Origin: Kribbella jiaozuonensis | GTDB lineage: Bacteria > Actinomycetota > Actinomycetes > Propionibacteriales > Kribbellaceae | NCBI RefSeq assembly: GCF_005233875.1 | Contig: NZ_SZPZ01000002.1 | Location: 868,001 to 932,000 of the forward strand | Direction of reading: 5' to 3' | DNA: 64,000 nucleotides | Part shown: positions 54,926 through 64,000 of the stretch, in pieces | Numbering within the stretch: position 1 is the stretch's first letter | Layout of the letters: every line of letters starts with the position of its first letter | Made by a program: the position numbers and the translations under genes | Notes under the pieces: generated by a model | Told to the model about the DNA's origin: nothing | What the model saw: the letters and a program-made list of their open reading frames with translations, nothing else | Databases searched by the model: none

Positions 54926-55742
54926 TCCGTTCCGGGGCCGAGTAGACGACGCAGCGTTCGCCTCGGGTGAAGCCGGCGAGGGTGATGTTGGACTGGCGGG
55001 CCAGGTCGACGGCGAGGCTGGAGGGGGCGCTGACGGCGACGATCATGCCGATGCCGGCGGCGACGGCCTTCTGGACGATCTCGTAGCCGGCGCGGCCGCT
55101 GACGGCGAGGACCAGGCCCTTGCGGCTGTGGTGGTTGAGGACGGTCCAGCCGACGACCTTGTCGACGGCGTTGTGGCGGCCGACGTCCTCCTTCACCACG
55201 ATCTTGCGGCCGTCGGCGGTGAACAGGCCGGCCGCATGCAGTCCGCCGGTGCGGTTGAACGTGGTCTGGCCCTCGCGGAGCAGATCGGGCAGACGCCGTA
55301 CGACGTCGACCGGGACCTCGACCGGGTCCACCGGGTCGTACTCGCGGTCCGCGAGCTCGTCGAGGCTCTGCTGGCCGCAGACGCCGCAGGCGGCCGACGT
55401 GACGCCGTACCGCTGGGGTGGTTCGCGGTCCGGGGGACCGTCGAAGGTGACGGTGACGGTGTTGAACTGCTGCTCACGGGTCAGCGCGACATCGGTGCAG
55501 TAGGCAACCGTCCGGATCGCGTCCGGCCGGACCGCGAAACCCTCGCCGAGGCAGAAGCCGGCGGCGAGCTCGAAGTCGGAGCCGGGCGTGCGCATCGTGA
55601 CGACCAGTGGTTCGGGCGGTCGGCCCGGCCACTCGAGCCGCAGCTCCAGCGGCTCCTCGGTGGTGACGACGTCCTCACGCCGCGACGTCCGCTCACCATC
55701 GAGCACCTCGACTTTGAACCTCGTGGCCGGTCCCTTGGTCAT
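54909..55742 (-). CDS. fdhD: FdhD sulfurtransferase for formate dehydrogenase maturation
   Basis: A 277-residue FdhD. It carries sulfur from a cysteine desulfurase to the molybdenum cofactor of formate dehydrogenase. The CxxC is in AACGVCGQQSL (about residues 117-121), and KEDVGRHNAVDKVVGW (about 198-213) and SGRAGYEIVQKAVAAGIG are typical. ATG at 55742. No formate dehydrogenase gene is in this window. It overlaps the end of the YhaN-like gene by 17 bases. Confidence 0.95.
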   Translation of the reverse strand: MTKGPATRFKVEVLDGERTSRREDVVTTEEPLELRLEWPGRPPEPLVVTMRTPGSDFELAAGFCLGEGFAVRPDAIRTVAYCTDVALTREQQFNTVTVTFDGPPDREPPQRYGVTSAACGVCGQQSLDELADREYDPVDPVEVPVDVVRRLPDLLREGQTTFNRTGGLHAAGLFTADGRKIVVKEDVGRHNAVDKVVGWTVLNHHSRKGLVLAVSGRAGYEIVQKAVAAGIGMIVAVSAPSSLAVDLARQSNITLAGFTRGERCVVYSAPERITRPA

Positions 55743-55759
55743 ACAACAACAGTAGGCGT

Positions 55760-56737
55760 TCACCAGCCCCGGCGTACGGCGAGCCAGTCGAGGTAGGTCC
55801 AGGCGTAGAAACGCTGGTGCTCGCGCAATGCCGGCGTACATCCAGGTGGGGGTGGGGCGTCGGTGTTCTTCAGCATGTAGGCGGCGATGACCGCCATGAA
55901 GGCGTCTAGGTGCTCGTCTGGTACGTCGGTGGTCAGGGGGCTGCGCTTGATCGCGGCGAAGGTGTCGATGCCTTGGTGTTGCGCGATCGGCAGCAGACCC
56001 GCCCAGTCCACCCACCGCGGGCCGAGGGTCAGCCAGTTCCAGTCGACTGTCCAGCAGGTGCCGTGCGGGTCGATCAGCAGGTTGTCGGGCCGCAGATCGG
56101 AGTGCATCGCGGTGTCGCCGACGAGGATCTCAGGTCCGGCCGCCGCCAACTCGGCCAGCTCCGGCAGCACCCGCGGCAACCACGGCTGGAACCCGATCGG
56201 CATCGCCAGCTCACCCGCCAGAATCTGCGCAGGCACGGCGACGTCCGTTCCGACCAGCTCCCCGAAGGAAGTCAAGCCATCCAACGGACTGGGCCGCAAC
56301 GCCTCTGCCATCGCCTCGCAAGCGGCAGTCACCAGCTGGAAGTCGTCGGCGGTCCAGGGCGTCCCGGGCATCCGTCCGTCGATCCATTCGGAGACGACCG
56401 CGAACCAGTCACCGGCCTGGGTGGTGGCGTGGGCGGTGGTGAGGATGGCGGGGGCTCGGACGGTTTTCGGGAGTTGGGGGACGACCTCGGCTTCGCGTTG
56501 GTAGGCGCCGTAGGCGTGCGTGCTGTCGGGGGCGGCCTTGATGAAGACCCGGCGGCCGTCGGCTAGCTGAGCTCGTGCGGCGAACCCGCCGGTGAAGCCG
56601 GAGCTGACCGGGGCTGCGACCTCGGCGATCTCGGTGCCTAGGGCAACGGCCAGGGACTCGTGGAGATCTGCCGGCAACGAGTCCCAGGCGGGGCGCAGCG
56701 ACGTGGCGGAGTAGTCGACGTCCGGGGCGCGGCTCAT
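55760..56737 (-). CDS. Aminoglycoside phosphotransferase/choline-kinase-like protein
   Basis: A 325-residue APH-fold kinase. The catalytic block is TAMHSDLRPDNLLID (about residues 216-230; HSD in place of HGD), and the Mg ligand is in CWTVDWNWLTLG. The N-lobe (VFIKAAPDS) has the ATP lysine. Starts at ATG 56737; the ten upstream codons do not fit the family. Likely a metabolic or resistance kinase of unknown substrate. Follows fdhD on the same strand by 17 bases. Confidence 0.83.
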   Translation of the reverse strand: MSRAPDVDYSATSLRPAWDSLPADLHESLAVALGTEIAEVAAPVSSGFTGGFAARAQLADGRRVFIKAAPDSTHAYGAYQREAEVVPQLPKTVRAPAILTTAHATTQAGDWFAVVSEWIDGRMPGTPWTADDFQLVTAACEAMAEALRPSPLDGLTSFGELVGTDVAVPAQILAGELAMPIGFQPWLPRVLPELAELAAAGPEILVGDTAMHSDLRPDNLLIDPHGTCWTVDWNWLTLGPRWVDWAGLLPIAQHQGIDTFAAIKRSPLTTDVPDEHLDAFMAVIAAYMLKNTDAPPPPGCTPALREHQRFYAWTYLDWLAVRRGW

Positions 56738-56794
56738 GTCCACGAACGATAGATGCGACGGAGGCACAGCGCTCGTGGTTTAGCGTTCGGAACC

Positions 56795-57400
56795 ATGGTG
56801 CTGCAAGTGCTCGACCTGGTCGGGATCTTCGTTTTCGGGATCACCGGGGCGTTGGTCGGCGTACGGAAGAAGCTGGACGTGTTCGGGATCCAGGTGCTGG
56901 CGCTCGTGACCGGGCTCGGCGGCGGGTTCATCCGGGACGTGCTGATCGGCCAGACTCCGCCGGCCGCGCTCCGGGACTGGCGCTACCTGGTCGTCCCGAT
57001 CGCGGCCGGCCTGCTGACGTTCTTCCTGCACCCCGGCATCGGCCGCGTCGAACGGCTGGTGAACATCTTCGACGCCGCCGGCCTCGCGCTGTTCTGCGTG
57101 ACCGGTGCGTTGAAGGCAATCGAGTTCGGCCTGTCGCCGATCTCGGCCGCGCTGCTGGGCACGCTCTCCGGCATCGGCGGCGGCGTACTCCGGGATGTCC
57201 TCAGCGGCCGCGTCCCCGTCGTACTCCGCTCCGAGATCTACGCCACCCCGGCCCTTCTCGGCGCCGGCATCGTGGTCATCGCGTCGGCGCTGGAGTACCA
57301 CGCGCTCTGGGTCCCGATCGCCGCCGCGGCGACCTGCTTCACGATCCGCCTGATCGCGATCCGTCGCGGCTGGAACGCCCCGCTACCCCGCAACCCGTGA
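56795..57400 (+). CDS. TRIC-type (UPF0126) membrane protein
   Basis: A 201-residue integral membrane protein with an internal two-fold repeat. Each half contains a GGG-x2-RD motif: LGGGFIRDVLIG (about 50) and GIGGGVLRDVLSG (about 138), typical of the bacterial relatives of trimeric intracellular cation channels. About seven helices. ATG at 56795 matches the family start. Its 3' end overlaps the convergent MerR gene by 18 bases. Confidence 0.9.
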   Translation: MVLQVLDLVGIFVFGITGALVGVRKKLDVFGIQVLALVTGLGGGFIRDVLIGQTPPAALRDWRYLVVPIAAGLLTFFLHPGIGRVERLVNIFDAAGLALFCVTGALKAIEFGLSPISAALLGTLSGIGGGVLRDVLSGRVPVVLRSEIYATPALLGAGIVVIASALEYHALWVPIAAAATCFTIRLIAIRRGWNAPLPRNP

Positions 57401-58099
57401 CGGCGGCGCCCATCCGTTGACCACGGCAACCAGTTCGACGTACCGATGCCACCGCGGATCAGCCGTACGACGCAGGTCGATCAGCCGCGCGCGCAGTTCC
57501 GGATCCGCTCGCAGCGGGTTGTCCCCGGCAAGGACCTGGTAGCCTGCCGTGAGGCGCCGTACCGCGGCACGGAAGTCTTCTGACGAGGCGAGCGCGGCCA
57601 GCTCCAGCCACGCCTCGACCTGCTCGGGCTGGGCATCCGGAGCGAGCACGGGCGTGAGGTTCTGACGAGCCGCGGCGAGAGCGGGGTCGTCGCCGAGCGT
57701 GCTGGTGAGGAAGTCGGCGATCAGCGTCTGGCGTGCTTGTTCGAACTGGGCAGTCATGTCGGTGAGCTCCTCGGGAGTCGAGTGACGATGAGCGACCACC
57801 GATACGACGGCGTGCTGCGCCTGCAGCGTCCGGATCTGTACGGCGAGGGCGTCGGCATGCGCCGCGAGTACATCGGCCAGCGTCCGCTCCCGCTCCAGCA
57901 CAGCCCGCACGGTCTCCAGATCGAGTCCCAGGGCACGCAGCGTGCGGATGAGCTCCAGCCGCGCGACCGCGGTCGCCTCGTACCGCCGATGACCGGCCGT
58001 CGTACGACGTGATGTCAGCAGCCCGAGGTCGGAGTAGTACCGCACGGTCTTCACCGACACGCCGGCAAGCCGCGCCACCGCACCGATCGAGTGGTCCAT
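57383..58099 (-). CDS. MerR-family regulator with long C-terminal domain
   Basis: A 238-residue MerR protein: IGAVARLAGVSVKTVRYYSD (residues 5-24), then GHRRYEATAVARLELIRTLR and coiled linker. The C-terminal 130 residues resemble TipAS-like effector-binding regions. ATG at 58099, with a dyad (58115-58133) just before it. It lies behind an MFS gene on the same strand, so it may respond to a substrate of that exporter. Confidence 0.85.
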   Translation of the reverse strand: MDHSIGAVARLAGVSVKTVRYYSDLGLLTSRRTTAGHRRYEATAVARLELIRTLRALGLDLETVRAVLERERTLADVLAAHADALAVQIRTLQAQHAVVSVVAHRHSTPEELTDMTAQFEQARQTLIADFLTSTLGDDPALAAARQNLTPVLAPDAQPEQVEAWLELAALASSEDFRAAVRRLTAGYQVLAGDNPLRADPELRARLIDLRRTADPRWHRYVELVAVVNGWAPPSRVAG

Positions 58100-58114
58100 G
58101 CCCAACACCCTCAC

Positions 58115-58133
58115 ATCTCCCGTAACCGGAGAT
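58115..58133 (-). promoter_or_regulatory. MerR-type dyad operator
   Basis: ATCTCC (58115-58120), seven bases, then GGAGAT (58128-58133): a perfect six-base inverted repeat in the 40-base gap between the MFS stop and the MerR start. MerR proteins bind such dyads between -35 and -10; autoregulation is likely. Confidence 0.55.
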
Positions 58134-58139
58134 ACAAGG

Positions 58140-59339
58140 CTAGTTGTGAGCGAACCGCTCTTTCGGCCGCGCAAAGGTGATCGAGACGGCGGCGACGATC
58201 GCGCACGCGATACCCACGCCGAACGGGACCCAATAGGCGTTCGATGGACCCCACACGTCGACAGCGTGCCCGGCGGCCGCGTTGCCCGGTGCCACGCCGA
58301 GCAGTATCCCGGTGACGGTCCAGGTGATCGCCTCGGTCAGCCGCTCCGGCGGCACCCACTCCTCGACGCAGGCTGTGACCGCGACCATCGTCGGTGCGAT
58401 CGTCATACCGCAGCAGAAGAGCACCACACCGAGCATCAGCACGCTGTTGACCCAGGGGAGGGGCGCCAGCGTGACAGCGAGCGCGATCGTGCCGATGAGC
58501 AGCCGGCGCTCGACCGGAGCACGCCAGTGCACCGAGCCGTACCAGAGCCCGGCCAGCAGGCTTCCGAACGCCCAGACGGCCAGTACGACGCCAGACAAGC
58601 CGGCCTGCCCCTTCTCGGTCGTGAACGCCACTGTGATGACCTCAGCGCCACCGAGCGTCGCTCCGAGGCCGAGACCAATCAGGCTCAGCAGAGTTATCGA
58701 CAGCCAAGGCATGGGTGCCTGCTCGGCCCCGTTCGACTTGCCACGTCCCGGTGGGTCGGAGGCGCGCAGCAGCGCCAACCAGATGCCACCGGCCAGGCCC
58801 AGTACGCCGGCGGCCGTCAGAGCGGCGTACGGACTCCACTGCGTCGCCAGCGTGGTGACCAGGACCGGGCCGACGATGAACACCACCTCGTCGCCGACCG
58901 CCTCGAGAGCGAATGCGGTCTGCAGTGCTCGTCCCCGTCCGAGCAGATGAGTCCAGCGCGCCCGGACGAACGAGCCGACCTGCGGACGGGTGCCACCGGC
59001 AACGAACGACAACGCGTACAGCACCCAGGTCGCCGAGCCGGCACGTACTGCGACGAGCAGACCGCCCAGTGCGATCGTGCAGAGCACCGACCCGATCAGG
59101 AGCAGCCTCCGCTGGCCGAACCGGTCGACCAGCCGGCCCTGCACCGGTCCGGTCAATGCACCGGCGATGACCGCCACGCCGGAGACCGCGCCGGCCAGAC
59201 CGTACGAGCCGCTCTCGCGCGCGATCAGGATCACGATGCCGAGCCCGATCATCGAGATCGGCATACGCCCGAGGATCCCGGCGGCGAAGAAGGCGCCGGC
59301 ACCGGGACGGCGCATGAGATGAACGTAAGGCTTGAGCAT
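58140..59339 (-). CDS. MFS transporter
   Basis: A 399-residue major facilitator with about twelve helices and the loop 2-3 motif GRLVDRFGQRRLLLIG (about residues 70-85). Typical of drug-efflux proteins (CynX/YfcJ-like). ATG at 59339. It is transcribed toward the MerR gene and diverges from hemH with about 50 bases between the starts. Likely an exporter, substrate unknown. Confidence 0.85.
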   Translation of the reverse strand: MLKPYVHLMRRPGAGAFFAAGILGRMPISMIGLGIVILIARESGSYGLAGAVSGVAVIAGALTGPVQGRLVDRFGQRRLLLIGSVLCTIALGGLLVAVRAGSATWVLYALSFVAGGTRPQVGSFVRARWTHLLGRGRALQTAFALEAVGDEVVFIVGPVLVTTLATQWSPYAALTAAGVLGLAGGIWLALLRASDPPGRGKSNGAEQAPMPWLSITLLSLIGLGLGATLGGAEVITVAFTTEKGQAGLSGVVLAVWAFGSLLAGLWYGSVHWRAPVERRLLIGTIALAVTLAPLPWVNSVLMLGVVLFCCGMTIAPTMVAVTACVEEWVPPERLTEAITWTVTGILLGVAPGNAAAGHAVDVWGPSNAYWVPFGVGIACAIVAAVSITFARPKERFAHN

Positions 59340-59387
59340 GAGAGACCGGCAACACCTTAACCTCCGGCCGTCTGAGAAGCTTGGAAT

Positions 59388-60458
59388 ATGTCGCCAGCTG
59401 CACCCCCGTACGACGCTGTCCTGCTGCTGTCCTTCGGAGGCCCCGAGAAGCCTGAAGATGTCCTGCCGTTCCTCCAGAACGTGACCCGCGGCCGGGGGAT
59501 CCCGGACGAGCGGCTCAAGGAGGTCGGGGAGCACTACTACGCGTTCGGCGGCAAGAGCCCGATCAACGACCAGAACCGCGAGCTGCTGAAGGCACTGCGC
59601 GAGTCGTTCGACGAGATCGGCCTGGACCTCCCGATCTACTGGGGCAACCGCAACTGGGCGCCGTACCTGACCGACACGATGCGCGAGATGGCCGCCGACG
59701 GCGTACGCCGTGCCGTGGTGATCGTCACGTCCGCCTACCCGTCGTACTCCGGCTGCCGTCAGTACCGCGAGAACCTCGAGGACGCCGCCCGCGAGGTCCC
59801 GGACGCGCCGCGGATCGACAAGCTCCGGCACTACGCGAACCACCCCGGCTTCGTCGGCTCGTTCGTCGAGTCGACCGCCGACGCGCTGAGCCAGCTGCCC
59901 GAGGGCAGTGCGATCGCGTACGTGACGCATTCGATCCCGACCGCGATGAACGCGACCAGCGGACCCGACGGCAACGGGTACGTCGACTGGCACCTGGACG
60001 TCGCCGCCGAGATCACGGCCGAGCTGGAGCGACGGACCGGCCAGGTACGGCGTACCGACCTCGTCTACTGCTCCCGCTCCGGGCCGCCGCAGGTGCCGTG
60101 GCTCGAGCCGGACGTCAACGACCACCTGGAGCTGCTGGCCGCCGAGGGCGTGCCCGGGGTCGCCGTGGTGCCGATCGGGTTCGTGAGTGACCACATGGAG
60201 GTCATCTACGACCTCGACACCGAGGCCGCGAAGACGGCCGAGAAGCTCGGCCTGCCGATGGCCCGGGCCGCGACCCCGGGGACCGACCCGAAGTTCGTCA
60301 CGATGCTCCGCGACCTGGTCGTCGAACGGGCCGCGGCCGAGCGCGGCGAGCAGCCGGCCCGGCCCTGCGTCGGCAAACTCGGCCCGGCCTGGGACGACTG
60401 CCGCCACGACTGCTGCCCACCGCTTCGCCGACCTACTCCTCAGAAGGAAGCTGTATGA
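59388..60458 (+). CDS. hemH: Ferrochelatase (coproporphyrin ferrochelatase type)
   Basis: A 356-residue ferrochelatase, cytosolic, inserting iron into a porphyrin; in actinobacteria the substrate is usually coproporphyrin. Motifs: [20 protein letters not shown] at the start, [20 protein letters not shown] and [17 protein letters not shown] (with the metal-site His/Glu, about residues 265-281). A C-terminal Cys block ([16 protein letters not shown]) may hold [2Fe-2S]. The ATG at 59388 fits; the stop overlaps the next ATG. Confidence 0.95.
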   Translation: MSPAAPPYDAVLLLSFGGPEKPEDVLPFLQNVTRGRGIPDERLKEVGEHYYAFGGKSPINDQNRELLKALRESFDEIGLDLPIYWGNRNWAPYLTDTMREMAADGVRRAVVIVTSAYPSYSGCRQYRENLEDAAREVPDAPRIDKLRHYANHPGFVGSFVESTADALSQLPEGSAIAYVTHSIPTAMNATSGPDGNGYVDWHLDVAAEITAELERRTGQVRRTDLVYCSRSGPPQVPWLEPDVNDHLELLAAEGVPGVAVVPIGFVSDHMEVIYDLDTEAAKTAEKLGLPMARAATPGTDPKFVTMLRDLVVERAAAERGEQPARPCVGKLGPAWDDCRHDCCPPLRRPTPQKEAV

Positions 60459-61258
60459 CCTCCTCGGTAAGCCCGCAGGATCTGCTCAAGCTCGCCGTGG
60501 AGGTGGCGGAGGAGGCGGCCGGGCTGATCGTCGAACGCCGCCGTGGCACGATCACGGTCGCCGACACCAAGAGCACCGTCACCGACGTGGTCACCGCGGT
60601 CGACCGCGAGTCCGAGGAGCTGATCCGGGCCCGGGTCCTGCAGGCCCGGCCGGACGACTCGTTCCTCGGCGAGGAGGGCGACGACGTGGTCGGCACCAGC
60701 GGGGTGCGCTGGGTGGTCGACCCGATCGACGGCACGGTCAACTATCTGTACGACATCCCGACGTACGCCGTCTCGATCGCGGTCGAGTGCGACGGGGAGA
60801 CGGTCGCCGGCGTGGTGGTGGACGCGCCGAAGGGTGAGGTGTTCACCGCGACCAAGGGCGGCGGCGCGTTCGCGGACGGCAAGGCGATCCGGGTGTCGGG
60901 CGCGACCGAGCTGAGCCAGGCGCTGGTCGGGACCGGCTTCGGGTACGACCCGGCGCGGCGGCAGGTGCAGGCCGAGGTGATCCAGCACGTGATCACCAAG
61001 GTCCGCGACATCCGCCGGATCGGGGTCGGCGCGATCGACCTCTGCTACGTCGCCTGCGGCCGGCTGGACGCGGTGTTCGAACGCGGTCTGAATCCGTGGG
61101 ACTACGGTGCAGGTGCACTGATCGCGGCCGAGGCCGGGGCGACGGTCGGCGGGCTGAACGGTGCGCCGGTGTCGCCGGAGATGTCGATCGCGGCGAGTCC
61201 GGCGCTGTTCGCGCCGATCCACGACCTGCTGGCCGCCGCGGACCCGTTGCGCGCGTAG
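60455..61258 (+). CDS. suhB: Inositol monophosphatase family protein (SuhB-like)
   Basis: A 267-residue Mg-dependent phosphatase with LGEEGDD (about residue 70), [17 protein letters not shown] (about 88-104) and the final [14 protein letters not shown] (about 214-227). It probably cleaves inositol phosphate or a related sugar phosphate. The four-base overlap with hemH couples them. In mycobacteria the same gene lies near DUF4193 and dut. Confidence 0.92.
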   Translation: MTSSVSPQDLLKLAVEVAEEAAGLIVERRRGTITVADTKSTVTDVVTAVDRESEELIRARVLQARPDDSFLGEEGDDVVGTSGVRWVVDPIDGTVNYLYDIPTYAVSIAVECDGETVAGVVVDAPKGEVFTATKGGGAFADGKAIRVSGATELSQALVGTGFGYDPARRQVQAEVIQHVITKVRDIRRIGVGAIDLCYVACGRLDAVFERGLNPWDYGAGALIAAEAGATVGGLNGAPVSPEMSIAASPALFAPIHDLLAAADPLRA

Positions 61259-61553
61259 ACGTCAGAGAGTGCTCGTTTCTGCGCAGTATCGCGCACTAAT
61301 GAGCATTTTGATGTTCGGTCCTGACATTTGTGGCGACACGCGGGCCACAGCATGGACCCAGTCGTGCATTGCGGCGCTTTATAGGGCACAATCCCGTCCT
61401 CGGGAGAGGTGATTGCCGATCCCGGCCTGGCTGTCAAGGGTTTCGGGGGACGAAGATTCAGCGCGGTGCGCCGACGCGGAATTTCTCGGCCGCTCTACCC
61501 GTTCAAGGGCTCAGCAGGCAACACCACGGGTACGAAGAGGGCAGGGAAACACC

Positions 61554-61853
61554 ATGGCGACTGATTACGACGCCCCGCGCAAGACGGACGAGGACGCTTC
61601 CGAAGAGTCGATCGAGGAGCTCAAGACTCGCCGTCACGACAAGAACTCCGGCAAGGTCGACGAGGACGAGGCCGAGGCCGCGGAGAGCTTCGAGCTGCCC
61701 GGCGCCGACCTGAGCCACGAGGAGTTGGCGGTCCGGGTCCTCCCGCGCCAGGCCGACGAGTTCACCTGTTCGAGCTGCTTCCTGGTTCACCACCGCAGCC
61801 AGCTCGCCGAGACGAAGAACGGGCAGCTGATCTGCCGCGACTGCGCAGCCTGA
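61554..61853 (+). CDS. DUF4193 zinc-finger-like protein
   Basis: A 99-residue DUF4193 protein: acidic N-terminus (MATDYDAPRKTDEDASEESI), then a C-terminal four-Cys cluster (CSSC near 74-77 and CRDC near 94-97) resembling a DksA-type finger. Conserved in actinobacteria beside dut. It may bind RNA polymerase or its channel; unproven. ATG at 61554. The 295 bases before it hold no gene, only an AT-richer region (TATAGGGCACAAT near 61380) that may be a promoter. Confidence 0.88.
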   Translation: MATDYDAPRKTDEDASEESIEELKTRRHDKNSGKVDEDEAEAAESFELPGADLSHEELAVRVLPRQADEFTCSSCFLVHHRSQLAETKNGQLICRDCAA

Positions 61854-61879
61854 CACCAGCGCCCTTCTTCGTAACAACT

Positions 61880-61921
61880 ACAGCGGGACCGCTCCCAGAC
61901 CCCTGGGAACGGTCCCGCTGT
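61880..61921 (+). terminator. Long hairpin terminator after the DUF4193 gene
   Basis: An outer stem CAGCGGGACCG (61881-61891) pairs with CGGTCCCGCTG (61910-61920), and an inner TCCCAG pairs with CTGGGA (61893-61898/61903-61908). It is followed by TTGCTGT. It lies 30 bases after the stop, between convergent genes. Confidence 0.75.
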
Positions 61922-61994
61922 TGCTGTCCACCCGCCCCGAGCGCACGGCGCGGGGCTCCTACCCCTACCCCGCCGAGCGCAGCGAGGCGTTCTT

Positions 61995-62321
61995 TCAGTC
62001 TTTCTTCTTCACCAGACCGGTGTCCGTGCCGCGCACCAGCCGGGCCCGGGCGTCCTGCACATACCCGGGCGGGGCGTGCCCCGTCGACCGCAGGTAGTAG
62101 GCGGCCGCCCGCCGCTCGGCGAACAGCTTCGCCGCCGCGGCCGCAGCAGCGCTGGCGGCGGCCCAGGTCATGACCTCGACGTACTCGCCCTGGCCGTCCT
62201 TCGGCGGCTTCCCGCCGGACCCGAGCTTCCAGGCCGTGGTGACCGCTTTGCTCGCGGCCAGTCCGACCACGATCGTGAAGGCGGCCTGCACCAGCTTCCA
62301 GCCGATCTTCGCTCCGACCAC
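61995..62321 (-). CDS. DUF4235 membrane protein
   Basis: A 108-residue DUF4235 protein: VGAKIGWKLVQAAFTIVVGLAASKAV forms the first helix and TWAAASAAAAAAAKLF the second. A basic end (DTGLVKKKD) follows. GTG at 62321 is chosen since AGGAG lies eight bases upstream, whereas the GTG at 62330 would sit on the ribosome site. Role unknown. Confidence 0.83.
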   Translation of the reverse strand: MVGAKIGWKLVQAAFTIVVGLAASKAVTTAWKLGSGGKPPKDGQGEYVEVMTWAAASAAAAAAAKLFAERRAAAYYLRSTGHAPPGYVQDARARLVRGTDTGLVKKKD

Positions 62322-62351
62322 TGCACACACTCCTAACGCGACTGCTGACAG

Positions 62352-62807
62352 TCAGGATCTTCCCACGCTGTGCCCGCTCAGCGCCGCAGCCAACCGATCC
62401 GGGTGCCGCGTGGCGACCAGCCAGTACGGCGCGGGGTCGCCCGGGTCGGTGATCTGCACCCGTACGGCGCCCGGCAGGTAACTACGCAGTACCAGATAGG
62501 CCTTCGGGTCGCAGTCGCGCCCGAACGCCTGCCGTGCGTCCTCGCCGGTCAGCGCCTCGACCGTGCCCAGGTACGACCGGTCGATCTCGGCCCGCCCGGC
62601 CCGGAACCGTACGTCGTCGACCTCGACCCGCGCCCCGCCGTACCGGACGAACAACGCCACCAGCAGTACCGCCGCGAGCCCGCCGACGATCGAACCGGCG
62701 ATCAGCCCGGCCGGCACCGCGGTGATGACGAACAGCGTGATCACGGCGGCGACGGCGATGATCCACCACGACACCGGCACGCGCAGACTCTCGCGATAGC
62801 TACCCAC
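62352..62807 (-). CDS. DUF3093 membrane protein
   Basis: A 151-residue protein with two helices (about residues 11-50, [20 protein letters not shown]) and a C-terminal domain with [20 protein letters not shown] and [19 protein letters not shown], the core of DUF3093. Start at GTG 62807. It diverges from dut, as in mycobacteria. Function unknown. Confidence 0.88.
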   Translation of the reverse strand: MGSYRESLRVPVSWWIIAVAAVITLFVITAVPAGLIAGSIVGGLAAVLLVALFVRYGGARVEVDDVRFRAGRAEIDRSYLGTVEALTGEDARQAFGRDCDPKAYLVLRSYLPGAVRVQITDPGDPAPYWLVATRHPDRLAAALSGHSVGRS

Positions 62808-62859
62808 GGACCCAGCCTGGCACGAACCCGTCCCGGCGCGCTCGATAGGGTCGCCTCTC

Positions 62860-63312
62860 GTGACCGAGGTACTCATCCAGCGCATCGACCCCGAACTCCC
62901 GCTCCCGACGTACGCGCATCCCGGCGACGCCGGCGCGGACCTGGTGGCAGCGGCCGACCTGACCCTGAAGCCGGGGGAGCGCGGCCTGGTCGGCACCGGC
63001 ATCGCGATCGCCCTGCAGGACGGGTACGCCGCGTTCGTCCATCCGCGCTCCGGGCTCGCGGCCAAGCACGGCGTCTCGATCGTCAACGCGCCCGGCACCG
63101 TCGACGCCGGCTACCGCGGCGAGATCAAGGTCTGCCTGATCAACCTCGACCCGCACGCCGAGGTGACCGTGCGCCGGGGCGACCGGATCGCCCAGCTCGT
63201 CATCCAGCAGGTGGAGAAGGCCCGGTTCGTCGAGGTGACCTCGCTGCCCGGTTCCGCGCGCGGCGACCAGGGGCACGGGTCGACCGGCGGCTTCGGCGAT
63301 GTGACACGCTGA
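62860..63312 (+). CDS. dut: Deoxyuridine 5'-triphosphate nucleotidohydrolase
   Basis: A 150-residue dUTPase that lowers dUTP and supplies dUMP. All five motifs are seen: [12 protein letters not shown] (1), [10 protein letters not shown] (2), [19 protein letters not shown] (3), [11 protein letters not shown] (4) and the C-terminal [13 protein letters not shown] (5). It is a homotrimer by family. The GTG start at 62860 follows a short intergenic gap. Confidence 0.96.
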   Translation: MTEVLIQRIDPELPLPTYAHPGDAGADLVAAADLTLKPGERGLVGTGIAIALQDGYAAFVHPRSGLAAKHGVSIVNAPGTVDAGYRGEIKVCLINLDPHAEVTVRRGDRIAQLVIQQVEKARFVEVTSLPGSARGDQGHGSTGGFGDVTR

Positions 63313-63402
63313 GCAGGTGCATCCGTTGACCTGACGGATGCGCGAGACTACGGCGCTGTAGTAGGGCTTTGGACTTAATACCGAGGAAGTAGGCAAAGAG
63401 CT

Positions 63403-64000
63403 GTGATCTTCCGCCGCAAGGGCAAGAACGATCCCGAGACGAACGACACCGACGCAGGGGCCGAAGACTCCGGTCCGGTGGACGTCCGCTCCGAGGGTCC
63501 GTTCGACTCGACCGAGGTCGACGCCGACGTGCTGGAAGCGGAGGACCGGATCGACCTGGGCGCGCTGGTGGTCAACGGCCTGCCCGGGATGGAGCTGGGC
63601 CTTCAGGTCGACGAGCAGAGCGGCGTGGTCCAGGCGGTTCTGCTGATGCTCGAGGACTCGGCGCTCGAGCTGCGTGCCTTCGCGGCGCCGCGGTCGAGCG
63701 GCATCTGGGACGAGGTCCGGCAGGAGATCGCCGCCGAGGCCACCCGGATGGGCGGTACGGCGACCGAGCACGACGGCCAGTTCGGCACCGAGCTGGTGCT
63801 CGTCGTACCGGTCGAGGACCCCGAGGGACAGATCTTCAGCCAGACCTCCCGCGTGATCGGCGTGGACGGTCCGCGCTGGCTCCTCCGCGCGACTGTGCTC
63901 GGCCGCGCGGCGGTCGAGCCGGACGCCGCGCTGCCGATGGAGGAGACGCTGCGCAACACGGTCGTGGTCCGCGGTGACGAGCCGATGGCCGTGCGCGAGT
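63403..64000 (+). CDS. DUF3710 protein, cut by the window edge
   Basis: The first 199 residues of a DUF3710 protein. The N-terminus is acidic and low-complexity (about residues 5-45), followed by RIDLGALVVNGLPGMELGLQ (about 48-67), FAAPRSSGIWDEVRQEIA (about 93-110) and GPRWLLRATVLGRAA. This family stands next to dut in actinobacteria. The GTG at 63403 is inferred from the family start MIFRRKGK. The 3' part is outside the window. Confidence 0.87.
   Translation, partial: MIFRRKGKNDPETNDTDAGAEDSGPVDVRSEGPFDSTEVDADVLEAEDRIDLGALVVNGLPGMELGLQVDEQSGVVQAVLLMLEDSALELRAFAAPRSSGIWDEVRQEIAAEATRMGGTATEHDGQFGTELVLVVPVEDPEGQIFSQTSRVIGVDGPRWLLRATVLGRAAVEPDAALPMEETLRNTVVVRGDEPMAVRE

Overview
The window is a high-GC actinomycete chromosome segment: GTG and TTG starts are frequent, and many adjacent genes overlap by 1-4 bases. 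Two blocks of conserved gene order support this. One, at 7.5-17.3 kb, runs CDP-alcohol phosphatidyltransferase, DUF881, Sbp, DUF881, gcvH, FHA protein, MerR/FtsR, bifunctional nuclease, MerR, gcvP; mycobacteria have the same order around garA. The other, at 59.4-64.0 kb, runs ferrochelatase, SuhB-type phosphatase, DUF4193, DUF4235, DUF3093, dut, DUF3710. A soil Nocardioidaceae such as Kribbella fits, but genus is inference.

Layout. 0-2.6 kb: the imuA'-imuB mutagenesis pair, with an odd tandem duplication at their junction. 2.6-7.4 kb: a GNAT, a methyltransferase, a Tat-exported PhoD phosphatase, and an ECF42-type sigma factor with its DGPF partner. 7.5-18.6 kb: the cell-division/glycine-cleavage block, with a glycine riboswitch ahead of gcvP and a serine hydrolase after it. 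18.57-20.97 kb: an atypical tRNA (GTA anticodon, short variable loop, C1-G72, U73) 32 bases upstream of an unrecognised 764-residue protein. 20.97-27.71 kb: an iron-box-controlled operon of five overlapping or abutting genes for a hydroxamate siderophore with two NIS synthetases. 27.7-35.6 kb: an accessory island with a transglutaminase-like protein, a Mom-like acyltransferase, three tandem-related PfkB-type kinases in which GAGD is replaced by a pattern ending in RD, a small two-helix membrane protein and about 0.8 kb without a convincing gene. 35.6-43.4 kb: a methyltransferase, DUF805, TldD/TldE, a second ECF sigma factor with two membrane/secreted partners, a nucleotidyltransferase and a hydrolase. 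43.5-49.1 kb: a complete peptide/nickel-type ABC importer. 49.1-59.3 kb: a HAD phosphatase, GNAT, SDR, SbcD/YhaN-like nuclease pair, FdhD, APH-like kinase, TRIC-family membrane protein and a MerR/MFS pair. 59.4-64 kb: heme, inositol-phosphate and dUTP metabolism.

The most unusual items are the atypical tRNA with its downstream protein, and the island with three altered PfkB-like kinases beside a Mom-like acyltransferase and a transglutaminase-like protein. Functions proposed for both are inference; the sequence supports their unusual features but not their jobs. Most plus-strand genes also show a drift from G-rich to C-rich coding strand from 5' to 3' end.
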